Origin: Arenibacter sp. ARW7G5Y1 | Lineage (GTDB): Bacteria > Bacteroidota > Bacteroidia > Flavobacteriales > Flavobacteriaceae | Direction: 5' to 3' | Length of the DNA: 64,000 nt | Assembly: GCF_003201775.1 (NCBI RefSeq) | Contig: NZ_QJJZ01000005.1 | Coordinates: 62,001-126,000, forward strand | Shown: in pieces, positions 1-7,986 of the stretch | Numbering within the stretch: position 1 is the first letter of the stretch | Layout of the letters: the number at the start of each line of letters is the position of its first letter | Notes under the pieces: generated by a model | What the model was told of the DNA's origin: nothing | What the model saw: the letters and a program-made list of their open reading frames with translations, nothing else | The model's database searches: none | Program-made: the position numbers and the translations under genes

Positions 1-201
1 ACCGTTGTTATCGGTTCATTGCTGTTCATCATCTTTTCGTTCAGCTTTACTGTTATCATTTCAGTATTTCTATTGAACGGTGCACTGTATATCGTATTGA
101 CTCACATTACCAAAAACCCTGCATTGATGCACATCAAAAAGGTATTCCCACAAACAATTAGTAACAAAAAAGGAAGTCGTCTGTACTATGAAGAAAATTA
201 A
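1..201 (+). CDS. traF: Conjugal transfer protein TraF (DUF4133), C-terminal part
   Basis: The reading frame is open from the first base and ends with a stop at 199-201, so the 66 residues visible are the tail of a gene that starts left of the window. Most of the visible part is one hydrophobic segment (about residues 4-30), followed by a short basic tail. In Bacteroidetes conjugative elements a small membrane protein of the DUF4133/TraF family sits directly before the TraG ATPase, and the position and the overlap with the next gene (14 bases) fit that. The family call rests mainly on position; the fragment itself has few diagnostic residues. Confidence 0.6.
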   Translation, partial: TVVIGSLLFIIFSFSFTVIISVFLLNGALYIVLTHITKNPALMHIKKVFPQTISNKKGSRLYYEEN

Positions 202-2590
202 CCTATCGGCATATCATCCTATTTTGGATATTCAAGACCATATCGTGTTCGCTAATAACGGCAATGTGGTATTGGGCTATCAAGTGGACAATCCTGAAAT
301 CTATTCCCTCGCGGAAAAAGATTTTGAGGATATTCACGGTTCGTGGTTTCAAGCGTTTAAATCATTGCCTATTGCCACGGTTATCCACAAACAGGACATC
401 TATCAGAAAGCTGAATATTTGGCGGAAGAACTTCCGAACAAAAGCTTTTTGCAACGTGCCACACACGATTATTTTAAAGGTCGGGAATTCATTAAACATT
501 CTTCTTACCTATTCTTTATACTTCCGCACAACAAAGCTTTGAACGCACCGAAGTTTACCAACCCATTCCGCAAGGTCGAAAAGGGTATTCATAAGCAAAT
601 GGACCATAACGTTCAGGAATTTATTGCTTCTGTTAACGATGCCGTTTCCTTTGTAAATAACAGCCGGAAAGTGTCATTGATACCTTTGGGTATCGATAAA
701 GTCTTGTCATTGACCAATGCTTATTTTAATGGATTCAACGAAGGATTTGATACCGACATTCTATTGAAAAAAGCGAATATTGAAATTGGCGACCATCATT
801 TTGATGTGCTGGCCATCAATAGCGAATTGTGTTATGGCGATGTGGTTCAGAGTAGCAAGACCAATGATAAATTTACTTCGGACGACTTTGTATTCCACCA
901 AGGATTTATTGACGGATTAGGGTTGAATCTCAATGAAAATCATATTGTCAACCAAATCATTTATTTGGATGATAAGCACAAATGGCGAAAGCTGTTGGAC
1001 AAGAAAATTGAAGAACTCAAAAAGAGTTCCAATTTTGGAACACAGAACAAAGTCATCTTAAAGAAGATTGAAGACATTGTTACCAAAATCAATGAGGACG
1101 ATAGTTCAAGAATTATTAGGGGTCATCTAAATATTATATTCTGGGATAAAGATGAAGCACAATTAGAAAGAATTGCTTCCAAAATAAAAACCGAATTCAA
1201 AGAATTGGATATAGTGCCTTATTATCCAAAAGGCGAAGAACGCAAGCAATATTTCTTAAACTCATATTGCTGTTTTACTTCCAATTTTTCTAATGAGGAT
1301 TTATACGTAACCGATTTAAAACACGCTCTTTGCCTGTACATTAACAATACCAACTATCAGTCAGATGCCACAGGTGTCATCTTTAATGACAGACAACATA
1401 ACATTCCTGTACTTAAAGATGTCTGGGATGAAAAGAAGAAACGCATCAAGGCAAGGAACTTTGCCATTTTCGCACCTACTGGAGAGGGAAAATCTTTTTT
1501 GGCAAACAATATTCTACGCCAATATTTTGAACAAAATGTTCGATTGGTCATTATTGATTTAGGTGGTTCATATTCAAAATTTGCCAAGCTCTATCCAGAC
1601 GACCATATCATCCTTCGCTATGAACAGGGAAAAAATTTGGGTATCAATCCATTCTATATCTCTGATGTCAATGATTTGACACCAGAGCGATTGGAAGATT
1701 TGGCAATCTTCCTTTTAGAGCTCTTGGCTTCGGGCAAAGCAACGACTAAAGCTGAAGAAGTGGCGGTCAAAAAAGTACTTCGGTACTACTATCTACAAAA
1801 TGTGGGTGGTACACATTCTTTGGAAAATTTATACCAGTTCGTTGATACAAAAAAAGACACCTTTTTAGAAGAACTACATATTCAAGAGCAACATTTCAAC
1901 ATCTACGATTTTCTGCACATTCTCTCTGAATATGTGGATGATGGCTTGTACAGCTTCCTGTTCAATGTAAGTGAAGACCAGACCTATAAAATTGAGGATA
2001 AAAGACTGATTGTTTTTGAACTTGATGAAGTAAAGGACAATAAGGAAATCCTTTCCGTAATGTTGAAGCTGATTAAATCTGCCATTCAAAGAACCATTTG
2101 GAGAAATAAAGCCGAGAGGGGAATCATCCTATTCGACGAGTTTGCCAAACAGCTCAAATTTGGAAATGTACTCGAAAGTGTAGAATTCTATTATCAAGCC
2201 ATTAGAAAACAAAATGGAGCGATTGGGATTATACTGCAATCCATTAACCAATTGCCCAACAATTCCACATCGGCGAGTATTCTTGAAAACACCCAAGTAA
2301 TTTACAGCCTTCGTAATGAAAAAGGCTATGCCGAATTAAAAAACAGGCTCAACCTTACCAGTCACGATTTAAACCAGTTAAAATCCATTCGTAACAACCT
2401 TACAGGAACACGAAAATATACCGAAATGTTCATCAAAATCGGAAAGGAAAGCAACATTTTCCGATTGGAAGTACCGCCCGAAGTCTTTGCTGCTTACCTC
2501 ACGGATGGCAAAGAAAACGAAGACATTATGAAACATTTTGAAGAACACCAAAATATGGAGAAAGCCATTAAAATATTTATTAATTCTTAA
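188..2590 (+). CDS. traG: Conjugative transposon ATPase TraG (VirB4 family)
   Basis: This 800-residue protein is the VirB4-type ATPase that powers assembly and substrate transfer of the conjugation channel at the inner membrane. The Walker A motif APTGEGKS is at residues 429-436 and the Walker B strand GIILFDE at 645-651, followed by the FAKQ segment usual in VirB4 proteins. The N-terminal 400 residues form the less conserved VirB4 N domain. Length is close to that of Bacteroides TraG. The ATG at 188 overlaps the end of traF, and traI begins 11 bases after the stop, so it is in the tra operon. Nothing suggests damage: both nucleotide-binding motifs are complete. Confidence 0.95.
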   Translation: MKKINLSAYHPILDIQDHIVFANNGNVVLGYQVDNPEIYSLAEKDFEDIHGSWFQAFKSLPIATVIHKQDIYQKAEYLAEELPNKSFLQRATHDYFKGREFIKHSSYLFFILPHNKALNAPKFTNPFRKVEKGIHKQMDHNVQEFIASVNDAVSFVNNSRKVSLIPLGIDKVLSLTNAYFNGFNEGFDTDILLKKANIEIGDHHFDVLAINSELCYGDVVQSSKTNDKFTSDDFVFHQGFIDGLGLNLNENHIVNQIIYLDDKHKWRKLLDKKIEELKKSSNFGTQNKVILKKIEDIVTKINEDDSSRIIRGHLNIIFWDKDEAQLERIASKIKTEFKELDIVPYYPKGEERKQYFLNSYCCFTSNFSNEDLYVTDLKHALCLYINNTNYQSDATGVIFNDRQHNIPVLKDVWDEKKKRIKARNFAIFAPTGEGKSFLANNILRQYFEQNVRLVIIDLGGSYSKFAKLYPDDHIILRYEQGKNLGINPFYISDVNDLTPERLEDLAIFLLELLASGKATTKAEEVAVKKVLRYYYLQNVGGTHSLENLYQFVDTKKDTFLEELHIQEQHFNIYDFLHILSEYVDDGLYSFLFNVSEDQTYKIEDKRLIVFELDEVKDNKEILSVMLKLIKSAIQRTIWRNKAERGIILFDEFAKQLKFGNVLESVEFYYQAIRKQNGAIGIILQSINQLPNNSTSASILENTQVIYSLRNEKGYAELKNRLNLTSHDLNQLKSIRNNLTGTRKYTEMFIKIGKESNIFRLEVPPEVFAAYLTDGKENEDIMKHFEEHQNMEKAIKIFINS

Positions 2591-2601
2591 AAATAAAAAT
2601 T

Positions 2602-3183
2602 ATGAGACACACTATCAGAAATCTAATGTTATCCGCACTATTTGTAGTGCTAATTGGAAGTAAGGCTTCGGCCCAGGGGATGCCTGTGTATGACAACACA
2701 AACTTTATCTCTTTTGTAAAATCATTATTGGAATCAGGTAAACAAACCGCCAATTTAATGAAGACGGTAAAATTCCTTAAAACCCAAAAAGAGAATATCG
2801 ATAAGGTAAACAATGTCATCAAACAACTTCAAGCAGTCAGGGAACTGGCAAGAAACAACCAACGATTGTTTGATGTTGTACAGGATGATTTGAGGGAAAT
2901 CCTCAATTCCCCTTTTATTAAACCAAATGAAGTTACACGCATTTCAGATTCCTTTGATGCCATCCTTCAGAACTCTATGGCTGGTATGGAATATATCGAC
3001 CAAATATTGTCCAGCGACAATCTGAAAATGACCGATGCCGAACGTGCCGAAGTCCTTAAAGAAAAAGAGCTGGAATCCAAGGAAATGGTAGCGGAAATTG
3101 AGGCAAAAACCAGACGCTATCGAGAGATTATTCAATTTCGAGAAATGCAGTACAAAATCAATAACCGAGAAACCGATTACTAA
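2602..3183 (+). CDS. traI: Conjugal transfer protein TraI (DUF4141), exported
   Basis: A 193-residue protein with a clear signal peptide: a basic start, a hydrophobic core (about residues 8-19) and cleavage likely after SKASA-Q near residue 25. The mature part is strongly helical with heptad-like spacing, as in the VirB5-like DUF4141/TraI family of Bacteroidetes elements, which is thought to act in the periplasm as a minor pilus or channel component. It follows traG by 11 bases and its stop codon overlaps the start of traJ (TAATG), as in known tra operons. Note that this TraI is not the relaxase of the same name in F plasmids. Confidence 0.85.
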   Translation: MRHTIRNLMLSALFVVLIGSKASAQGMPVYDNTNFISFVKSLLESGKQTANLMKTVKFLKTQKENIDKVNNVIKQLQAVRELARNNQRLFDVVQDDLREILNSPFIKPNEVTRISDSFDAILQNSMAGMEYIDQILSSDNLKMTDAERAEVLKEKELESKEMVAEIEAKTRRYREIIQFREMQYKINNRETDY

Positions 3184-4022
3184 TGTCAGGTATTTTTTTA
3201 GGCATAGGGTTAGAGTTTGTGGACACTATTTTTCAAACGATAAAAAATAGTGATTTCTCACAATACACTATTGTAGGAATGAAGACACTCGCCCTCTTGT
3301 TTTTTCTCATCAACATCCTAAAAAAGTACAATGAAGGTGTAGCCAATAATGAGGGTTATACGTGGGGATTGACCCCTGCGGAACTGGCCAAAAACTTTGC
3401 AATAGTGATTTTAGTCATTTTTTCCACACAGGTATTAAGTGTTTTCGACACCATTTTGGTGGCCATTGAAAACCAATATCGGGACACGGCACCCGCACTT
3501 CTTCCTTTACAGATGCAAGATATTGACATCGAACAGGATGTAAGTGCTTGGGATGCCACCAAAAAAGCAATGGCAATGCTTTATGAAGCATTAGTAACAC
3601 CTTTATACGGCTTAAAAATACTATCCTTTATTGCCGGAATATTTCTCTGGCTATTGGATTTGTTTATTTACCCCTTATTCCTTGCAGAACGATTCTTTTT
3701 GCTGGGCATAATGCAAGCCTTTTTCCCTTTGGTCATCAGCTTGGCGGTTTTTGAAAAGTTCAGGTCGTTGGCATACAACTTTTTTAAGCTTTACGCTGGC
3801 GTATATATGTTAGTTCCTGCCTTCTTTCTGGTCAATGTTTTCGTGAATAATCTTTATACCGAAATCAATACAAATTTCTGGAGCGACTTATTTGGTACGG
3901 ATTGGGGGAGTAATTTTTTCGCACCGCTTTTACAGTTAGGGTCTATCGGATTTATTGTATTGCTGAAATTCAAATTATATAAACGAGCGACCTCGTTCAC
4001 TTTTAAACTCTTTACAGGCTGA
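3183..4022 (+). CDS. traJ: Conjugal transfer membrane protein TraJ (VirB6-like)
   Basis: A 279-residue polytopic membrane protein with about six to eight hydrophobic segments, including ones near residues 35-45, 65-85, 140-165 and 170-200. It matches the TraJ family of Bacteroidetes conjugative transposons, which plays the inner-membrane channel role of VirB6 in type IV secretion. The ATG shares one base with the traI stop codon, so translation is probably coupled. The C-terminal stretch is basic (KFKLYKRATSF), probably cytoplasmic. Length is somewhat below Bacteroides TraJ proteins (often over 300 residues), but the order traI-traJ-traK is intact. Confidence 0.88.
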   Translation: MSGIFLGIGLEFVDTIFQTIKNSDFSQYTIVGMKTLALLFFLINILKKYNEGVANNEGYTWGLTPAELAKNFAIVILVIFSTQVLSVFDTILVAIENQYRDTAPALLPLQMQDIDIEQDVSAWDATKKAMAMLYEALVTPLYGLKILSFIAGIFLWLLDLFIYPLFLAERFFLLGIMQAFFPLVISLAVFEKFRSLAYNFFKLYAGVYMLVPAFFLVNVFVNNLYTEINTNFWSDLFGTDWGSNFFAPLLQLGSIGFIVLLKFKLYKRATSFTFKLFTG

Positions 4023-4043
4023 TAAAGCAATAATAATTTACAG

Positions 4044-4670
4044 ATGAAAACACCATATAAGAATATTTACAACATCTTAAAGCTCAATCGCTTTATAGTA
4101 TTGACCGTCGTTATTGGAGCTGTGCTCACGTGCGTCATTTCCGTTTTGATGGTCATAAAGCTGCATAAAGAAACAGTTAATAATGCTTTTGTAGTCAATT
4201 CGGACGGAAGTGTTATTCCCTTGAAACTGGTATCTCAACAAGAAAATTTAAAAGTAGAAGTCTTGGCACAATTGGAGTTGTTTCACACTTATTTCTATAA
4301 CATTGATGCCAGCAATTACGAAAAGAACTTGGAGAAAGCCCTTTGGTTGGGTAATAGTTCTGTAGATGCTCTGTACCGACAGAAAAAAGCCGATGGAGTT
4401 TATAACCGTTTGTTGCAATACTCGTTGGTTCAAAAAGTATTGAATATCGAATCCAAAGTTGATATTCAAAACGAACCCTACAAGTTTGAAACGAAAACCA
4501 TTTTTGAAATCAATAGAGGTACTATCACAGATACTTATGAGTTGACCACTATTGGAAATTTGATTCACGTAGATAGAAACTTTCCAAACAATACCCACGG
4601 ACTGCTAATTACCAACTTTTTTGAAAGCACATTACGAAAATTAGAAAATTATGAAAGTAGAAAAAAATAA
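4044..4670 (+). CDS. traK: Conjugal transfer protein TraK
   Basis: A 208-residue protein with a short cytoplasmic N-terminus (MKTPYKNIYNILKLNR), one transmembrane helix (about residues 17-39) and a periplasmic domain. This layout and sequence are typical of TraK of Bacteroidetes conjugative elements, which resembles VirB8 in topology. It starts 21 bases after traJ and its last 20 bases overlap traM, so the two are translationally linked. In Bacteroides elements a small traL often lies between traK and traM; there is no room for it here. Confidence 0.9.
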   Translation: MKTPYKNIYNILKLNRFIVLTVVIGAVLTCVISVLMVIKLHKETVNNAFVVNSDGSVIPLKLVSQQENLKVEVLAQLELFHTYFYNIDASNYEKNLEKALWLGNSSVDALYRQKKADGVYNRLLQYSLVQKVLNIESKVDIQNEPYKFETKTIFEINRGTITDTYELTTIGNLIHVDRNFPNNTHGLLITNFFESTLRKLENYESRKK

Positions 4671-5625
4671 AATAGTCTTTGCCATCGTGTTGGTATGCAT
4701 CCTGCTTTTTATAGGTGGCTATGCAATGCTTATATTGGGCGAGGACGAAGAACCGACCATTGAGAACAACCAGATTCCTGTACCGGAACTGGAAGACGAC
4801 CAAAAGGAATACGATTCCAAATTGGATGCCCTAAACGACTTAAAGGAAGTTAGGGAAACCAACGCACCCAGCATTTATGATGAACGGCTGTTGGATTCCA
4901 CAGGCGTATATGACCCTGATTTATTGGACAAGAAAAAAATGCAGATGGTAGATAGCATTTACCAACAAGGGCAGATTCGATATTCAGATAGAACGTTTGA
5001 AAATATTAATCCAAGATACTATCCACCAAAACCACCTGTTAAGAAGGAAAAAGACACAACGGATGCTATTGAAGAGCAAGAAACGAACGTGGAAGCCAAA
5101 GAACGTGCTTTGGAGCATCAACTCTTTTTTGCTTCGCATCCTATTGAAAATGAGGATTTGAATTCAAAAAATACCGATGATTTCATTTATGTACGAGTAG
5201 ATGGCACACAAACAGTTAAAACCAATTATCGCTTACAAATGCGGTTGATAAAAGATGCTACCATTTATGGACAACGCTATTCCAAGAATACGCCTATTTA
5301 TGGATTTGTCAATTTTAAACCCAATCGCACCATCATAGACATTGAGAATATCAATCATCAACCAGTAAAATTGAAAGCCTATGATTTTCAGGATGGTAGC
5401 GAAGGCATTTATGTTGAAAACAGTTTTAGAGCAGAAGTTACCAATGAAATTGTTGGCGATATGGTGGACGACATTAATATTACTGGTGTTCCGCAAGTAA
5501 GCGGTTTCAAGAAAATATTCCAACGTAACCATAAAAACGTAAAGGTTACGATAACCGATAATTACAAACTCATTTTAAGACTTCCTAAAACAAAATATCA
5601 AGGAAAGCCCATAATGGGCAATTAA
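4651..5625 (+). CDS. traM: Conjugal transfer protein TraM
   Basis: A 324-residue protein with an N-terminal membrane anchor (about residues 8-28), an acidic and charged linker of roughly 130 residues, and a C-terminal domain rich in beta strand (about 170-310). This is the layout of TraM of Bacteroidetes elements, a VirB10-like component that links inner and outer membranes. The linker contains a proline-rich stretch (YYPPKPPVKKE), as expected for a periplasm-spanning arm. It overlaps traK by 20 bases and is followed 13 bases later by traN. Confidence 0.9.
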   Translation: MKVEKNKIVFAIVLVCILLFIGGYAMLILGEDEEPTIENNQIPVPELEDDQKEYDSKLDALNDLKEVRETNAPSIYDERLLDSTGVYDPDLLDKKKMQMVDSIYQQGQIRYSDRTFENINPRYYPPKPPVKKEKDTTDAIEEQETNVEAKERALEHQLFFASHPIENEDLNSKNTDDFIYVRVDGTQTVKTNYRLQMRLIKDATIYGQRYSKNTPIYGFVNFKPNRTIIDIENINHQPVKLKAYDFQDGSEGIYVENSFRAEVTNEIVGDMVDDINITGVPQVSGFKKIFQRNHKNVKVTITDNYKLILRLPKTKYQGKPIMGN

Positions 5626-5638
5626 TAAACTCACTCTT

Positions 5639-6439
5639 ATGAAAACATATATCACATTACTGTTATTGATTTGTTCAATGTCAATTTCAGCACAGCAACC
5701 CCTTGACACTATTTACGCCAACGACCAGAAAAACGTTGCCCTGTTTTTTCCAAACCCTATTCGACAAGGAATTACAGGAGCTTCCAATTTTGTATTCACC
5801 TATAATCGTGAGAAAGAGCAGTATTTCGGTTTGTTACAGGCGAAGCCTGGAACAGAAAGCAACCTATTGACCGTTACAAGTGATGGTCGCGTTTATTCTT
5901 ATATTTTGAAATATTCTGAAAAACTTCCAGAACTGAATTATTTTATCAATGAAAATGAAAGCATTGGCAGTGAACTTCCGGAAAAGATTAAGCAGAAGCC
6001 AGAAGTTAAACCGTTGAACGAATATGCAAATAGAATAACACATTTTCAAAAATTCAGCGAGTATTTATTAAAATCCAACTTTGAGCGTATTGAAACCAAA
6101 CGCAAAAAAGGAATTAAAGTCCAATTACAAAAAATAGCGTATGATGCTTCTGAAGTGTATTTGGTTATAGAGGTCAAGAACAGGTCTGGAATCGATTTTG
6201 AAATTGACTACATTAAAGTTTATAGAACCAACGGAAACAAAAAGCGTAAAGCCTCTTACCAAAGATTACAACAAGAAGTTATTTACAAACACAAAATGCC
6301 ATATTCCATTACTGATGGAGAAAGTCAATGCTTTGTGTATGTAGTTCCAAAGTTTGTTTTAGGCGACAACGAAAAGTTAATGCTGGAGCTGAAGGAGCTA
6401 AAAGGGAGCAGAAAAATGATTTTGGAAACCAAAATTTAA
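5639..6439 (+). CDS. traN: Conjugal transfer protein TraN
   Basis: A 266-residue protein with a signal peptide (hydrophobic residues 4-17, likely cleavage after SISAQ) and a mature part like TraN of Bacteroidetes conjugative transposons (DUF4138), which has a VirB9-like role in the outer-membrane part of the channel. It is the last gene of the tra operon here: a strong terminator begins within its stop region. The traO, traP and traQ genes that follow traN in Bacteroides CTnDOT are not present on this side. Confidence 0.88.
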   Translation: MKTYITLLLLICSMSISAQQPLDTIYANDQKNVALFFPNPIRQGITGASNFVFTYNREKEQYFGLLQAKPGTESNLLTVTSDGRVYSYILKYSEKLPELNYFINENESIGSELPEKIKQKPEVKPLNEYANRITHFQKFSEYLLKSNFERIETKRKKGIKVQLQKIAYDASEVYLVIEVKNRSGIDFEIDYIKVYRTNGNKKRKASYQRLQQEVIYKHKMPYSITDGESQCFVYVVPKFVLGDNEKLMLELKELKGSRKMILETKI

Positions 6440-6464
6440 GAGGTGTTTATCACCTCTTTTTTTT
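6438..6464 (+). terminator. Terminator closing the tra operon
   Basis: An eight-base-pair stem (AAGAGGTG paired with CACCTCTT) with a TTTAT loop is followed by a run of T ending at 6464. It overlaps the last bases of traN, so transcription of the tra genes should stop here before the transporter gene. Confidence 0.88.
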
Positions 6465-6481
6465 GTGATTAAAAAAGTATC

Positions 6482-6501
6482 TTTGTTATAAATATAACAA
6501 A
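6482..6501 (+). promoter_or_regulatory. Palindrome over the promoter of the CDF gene, candidate operator
   Basis: A perfect inverted repeat, TTTGTTATA, two bases, TATAACAAA, lies 22 bases upstream of the transporter ATG. A TATCTTTG element at 6478-6485 matches the Bacteroidetes -7 consensus TAnnTTTG and overlaps the left arm. This placement is typical for a repressor site. The regulator is not identifiable; a metal sensor would fit the downstream gene, but that is inference. Confidence 0.5.
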
Positions 6502-6523
6502 TTTATTGACAACTAAAATTAGA

Positions 6524-7390
6524 ATGAATAACGAACAAACCGCAATACGAACAACTTATTTCAGCATAATTGGGAATACTGCTTTAGCCTTAATTAAAGG
6601 ACTTGCGGGATTTTTTGGAAATTCTTATGCTTTAATTGCAGATGCGATTGAATCGACAACGGATATTTTTGCTTCATTTTTAGTTTTATTAGGTTTTAAA
6701 TATGCAAAACGACCAGCGGACGAAAATCATCCCTATGGACACGGCAAAATTGAGCCATTAATTACCTTTGGAGTTGTTACATTCCTTGTTGTTTCTGCCA
6801 CAATAATCGCCTATGAAAGTATTCAAAACATTCAAACACCTCATAAAATCCCGAAATCTTGGACTTTGATTGTGCTAGGTCTAATAATAGCTTGGAAAGA
6901 AATCTCATTTCAAATTGTAATTAAAAAAAGTAAACAAACAAATAGTTCATCATTAAAAGCAGATGCTTGGCATCATAGAAGTGATGCCATAACTTCGGTA
7001 ATGGCCTTTATCGGTATTTCGATAGCAATCATATATGGAAAAGGTTATGAAACAGCAGATGATTGGGCTGCCTTATTCGCTTCTGGATTCATTTTATATA
7101 ATAGTTATTTAATATTACGTCCAGCTTTAGGAGAAGTTATGGACGAACAACTTTATGACGAACTGATAATTGAAATTAGAGAAAAATCAACAGAAGTTCA
7201 AGGTGTTTTAGGAACAGAGAAATGTTTTATTAGAAAATCCGGAATGAAATTCCACGTGGATTTACACGCAATTGTGAATAATGAAATTTCGGTAAAATCT
7301 GGTCACGACATTGCTCATAAGTTAAAAGACCATTTACAAAAAGAAATACCGAATTTAGGACACATACTAATTCATATTGAACCGAATTAA
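6524..7390 (+). CDS. Cation diffusion facilitator (CDF) metal efflux transporter
   Basis: A 288-residue protein of the cation diffusion facilitator family, which exports divalent metals such as Zn, Co, Fe or Cd in exchange for protons. The N-terminal part has about six membrane segments; the metal-site residues appear as Glu43 and Asp47 in IESTTD of helix 2 and as the HHRSD motif at 150-154 of helix 5. The C-terminal 90 residues form the usual cytoplasmic domain with HVDLHA and HILIHIEP strands. I chose the ATG at 6524; a TTG 18 bases upstream is in frame but lies nearer the palindrome and adds nothing conserved. The gene sits between the tra operon and the integrase and is therefore probable cargo of the element. 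Which metal it carries cannot be said. Confidence 0.9.
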   Translation: MNNEQTAIRTTYFSIIGNTALALIKGLAGFFGNSYALIADAIESTTDIFASFLVLLGFKYAKRPADENHPYGHGKIEPLITFGVVTFLVVSATIIAYESIQNIQTPHKIPKSWTLIVLGLIIAWKEISFQIVIKKSKQTNSSSLKADAWHHRSDAITSVMAFIGISIAIIYGKGYETADDWAALFASGFILYNSYLILRPALGEVMDEQLYDELIIEIREKSTEVQGVLGTEKCFIRKSGMKFHVDLHAIVNNEISVKSGHDIAHKLKDHLQKEIPNLGHILIHIEPN

Positions 7391-7443
7391 TAAAAGCAAT
7401 ATATTCATAAAAATTGTCTATTCTGATAAGCAAAGAAAAGTTA

Positions 7444-7965
7444 CTAATCTTTCCTATCCGTTTTAAAACCAATTCGTTCCCTGTTATGCTGTTCAATCTG
7501 TACCTTGTCCTTTTGCAGTAAATAATTCAAAGCCTGATGAATGTCCTTAAATTTGATATTCATTTCTTTTTCAAGTTGGGCTATATGTTCTTTAAGGTTG
7601 CTATAATCTGTAAGATGCTGCCGTAACGCTACAAATGCACGCATAATAGATATATTTACGTCAATGGCCTTGTCGCTGTTAAGTACGCTAGAAAGCATTG
7701 CCACGCCCTGTTCGGTAAAGGCAAACGGAGTGGCAGGACTAAATTTAATGTTCTCTGGAAGGTTGTCACAATTTGTGATAACCTCTTTCCACTCATCTTT
7801 TGAAAGCTGAAACATAAAATCATCGGGGAAACGTTTAAGATTACGTCTAACCGCTTGTTTTAGTACTCTAGTTTCTACTTCATAGAGTTCAGCAAGGTCA
7901 AAATCAAGAATAACTTTGTTTCCTTGAATATTATGGATTTTATTTTTTATTATAGATAGTTCCAT
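7444..7965 (-). CDS. ORF6N domain DNA-binding protein
   Basis: A 173-residue protein whose N-terminal 90-100 residues match the ORF6N domain, a putative DNA-binding module found in phage and mobile-element proteins. Diagnostic stretches are VILDFDLAELYEV, LKQAVRRN, RFPDDFMFQL and FAFTEQGVAML. A helical, possibly coiled-coil segment follows (about 115-155). It lies 21 bases downstream of the integrase on the same strand and is probably co-transcribed with it. Proteins of this kind are common next to integrases in Bacteroidetes islands; the actual role is not known. Confidence 0.85.
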   Translation of the reverse strand: MELSIIKNKIHNIQGNKVILDFDLAELYEVETRVLKQAVRRNLKRFPDDFMFQLSKDEWKEVITNCDNLPENIKFSPATPFAFTEQGVAMLSSVLNSDKAIDVNISIMRAFVALRQHLTDYSNLKEHIAQLEKEMNIKFKDIHQALNYLLQKDKVQIEQHNRERIGFKTDRKD

Positions 7966-7986
7966 TGTATTTTTAATTAACTGGAA

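Noticed and set aside
19-201. A short complete gene starting at a CTG at position 19
   Set aside because: The frame is open to the window edge, so this is the end of a longer tra gene and not a separate small gene.
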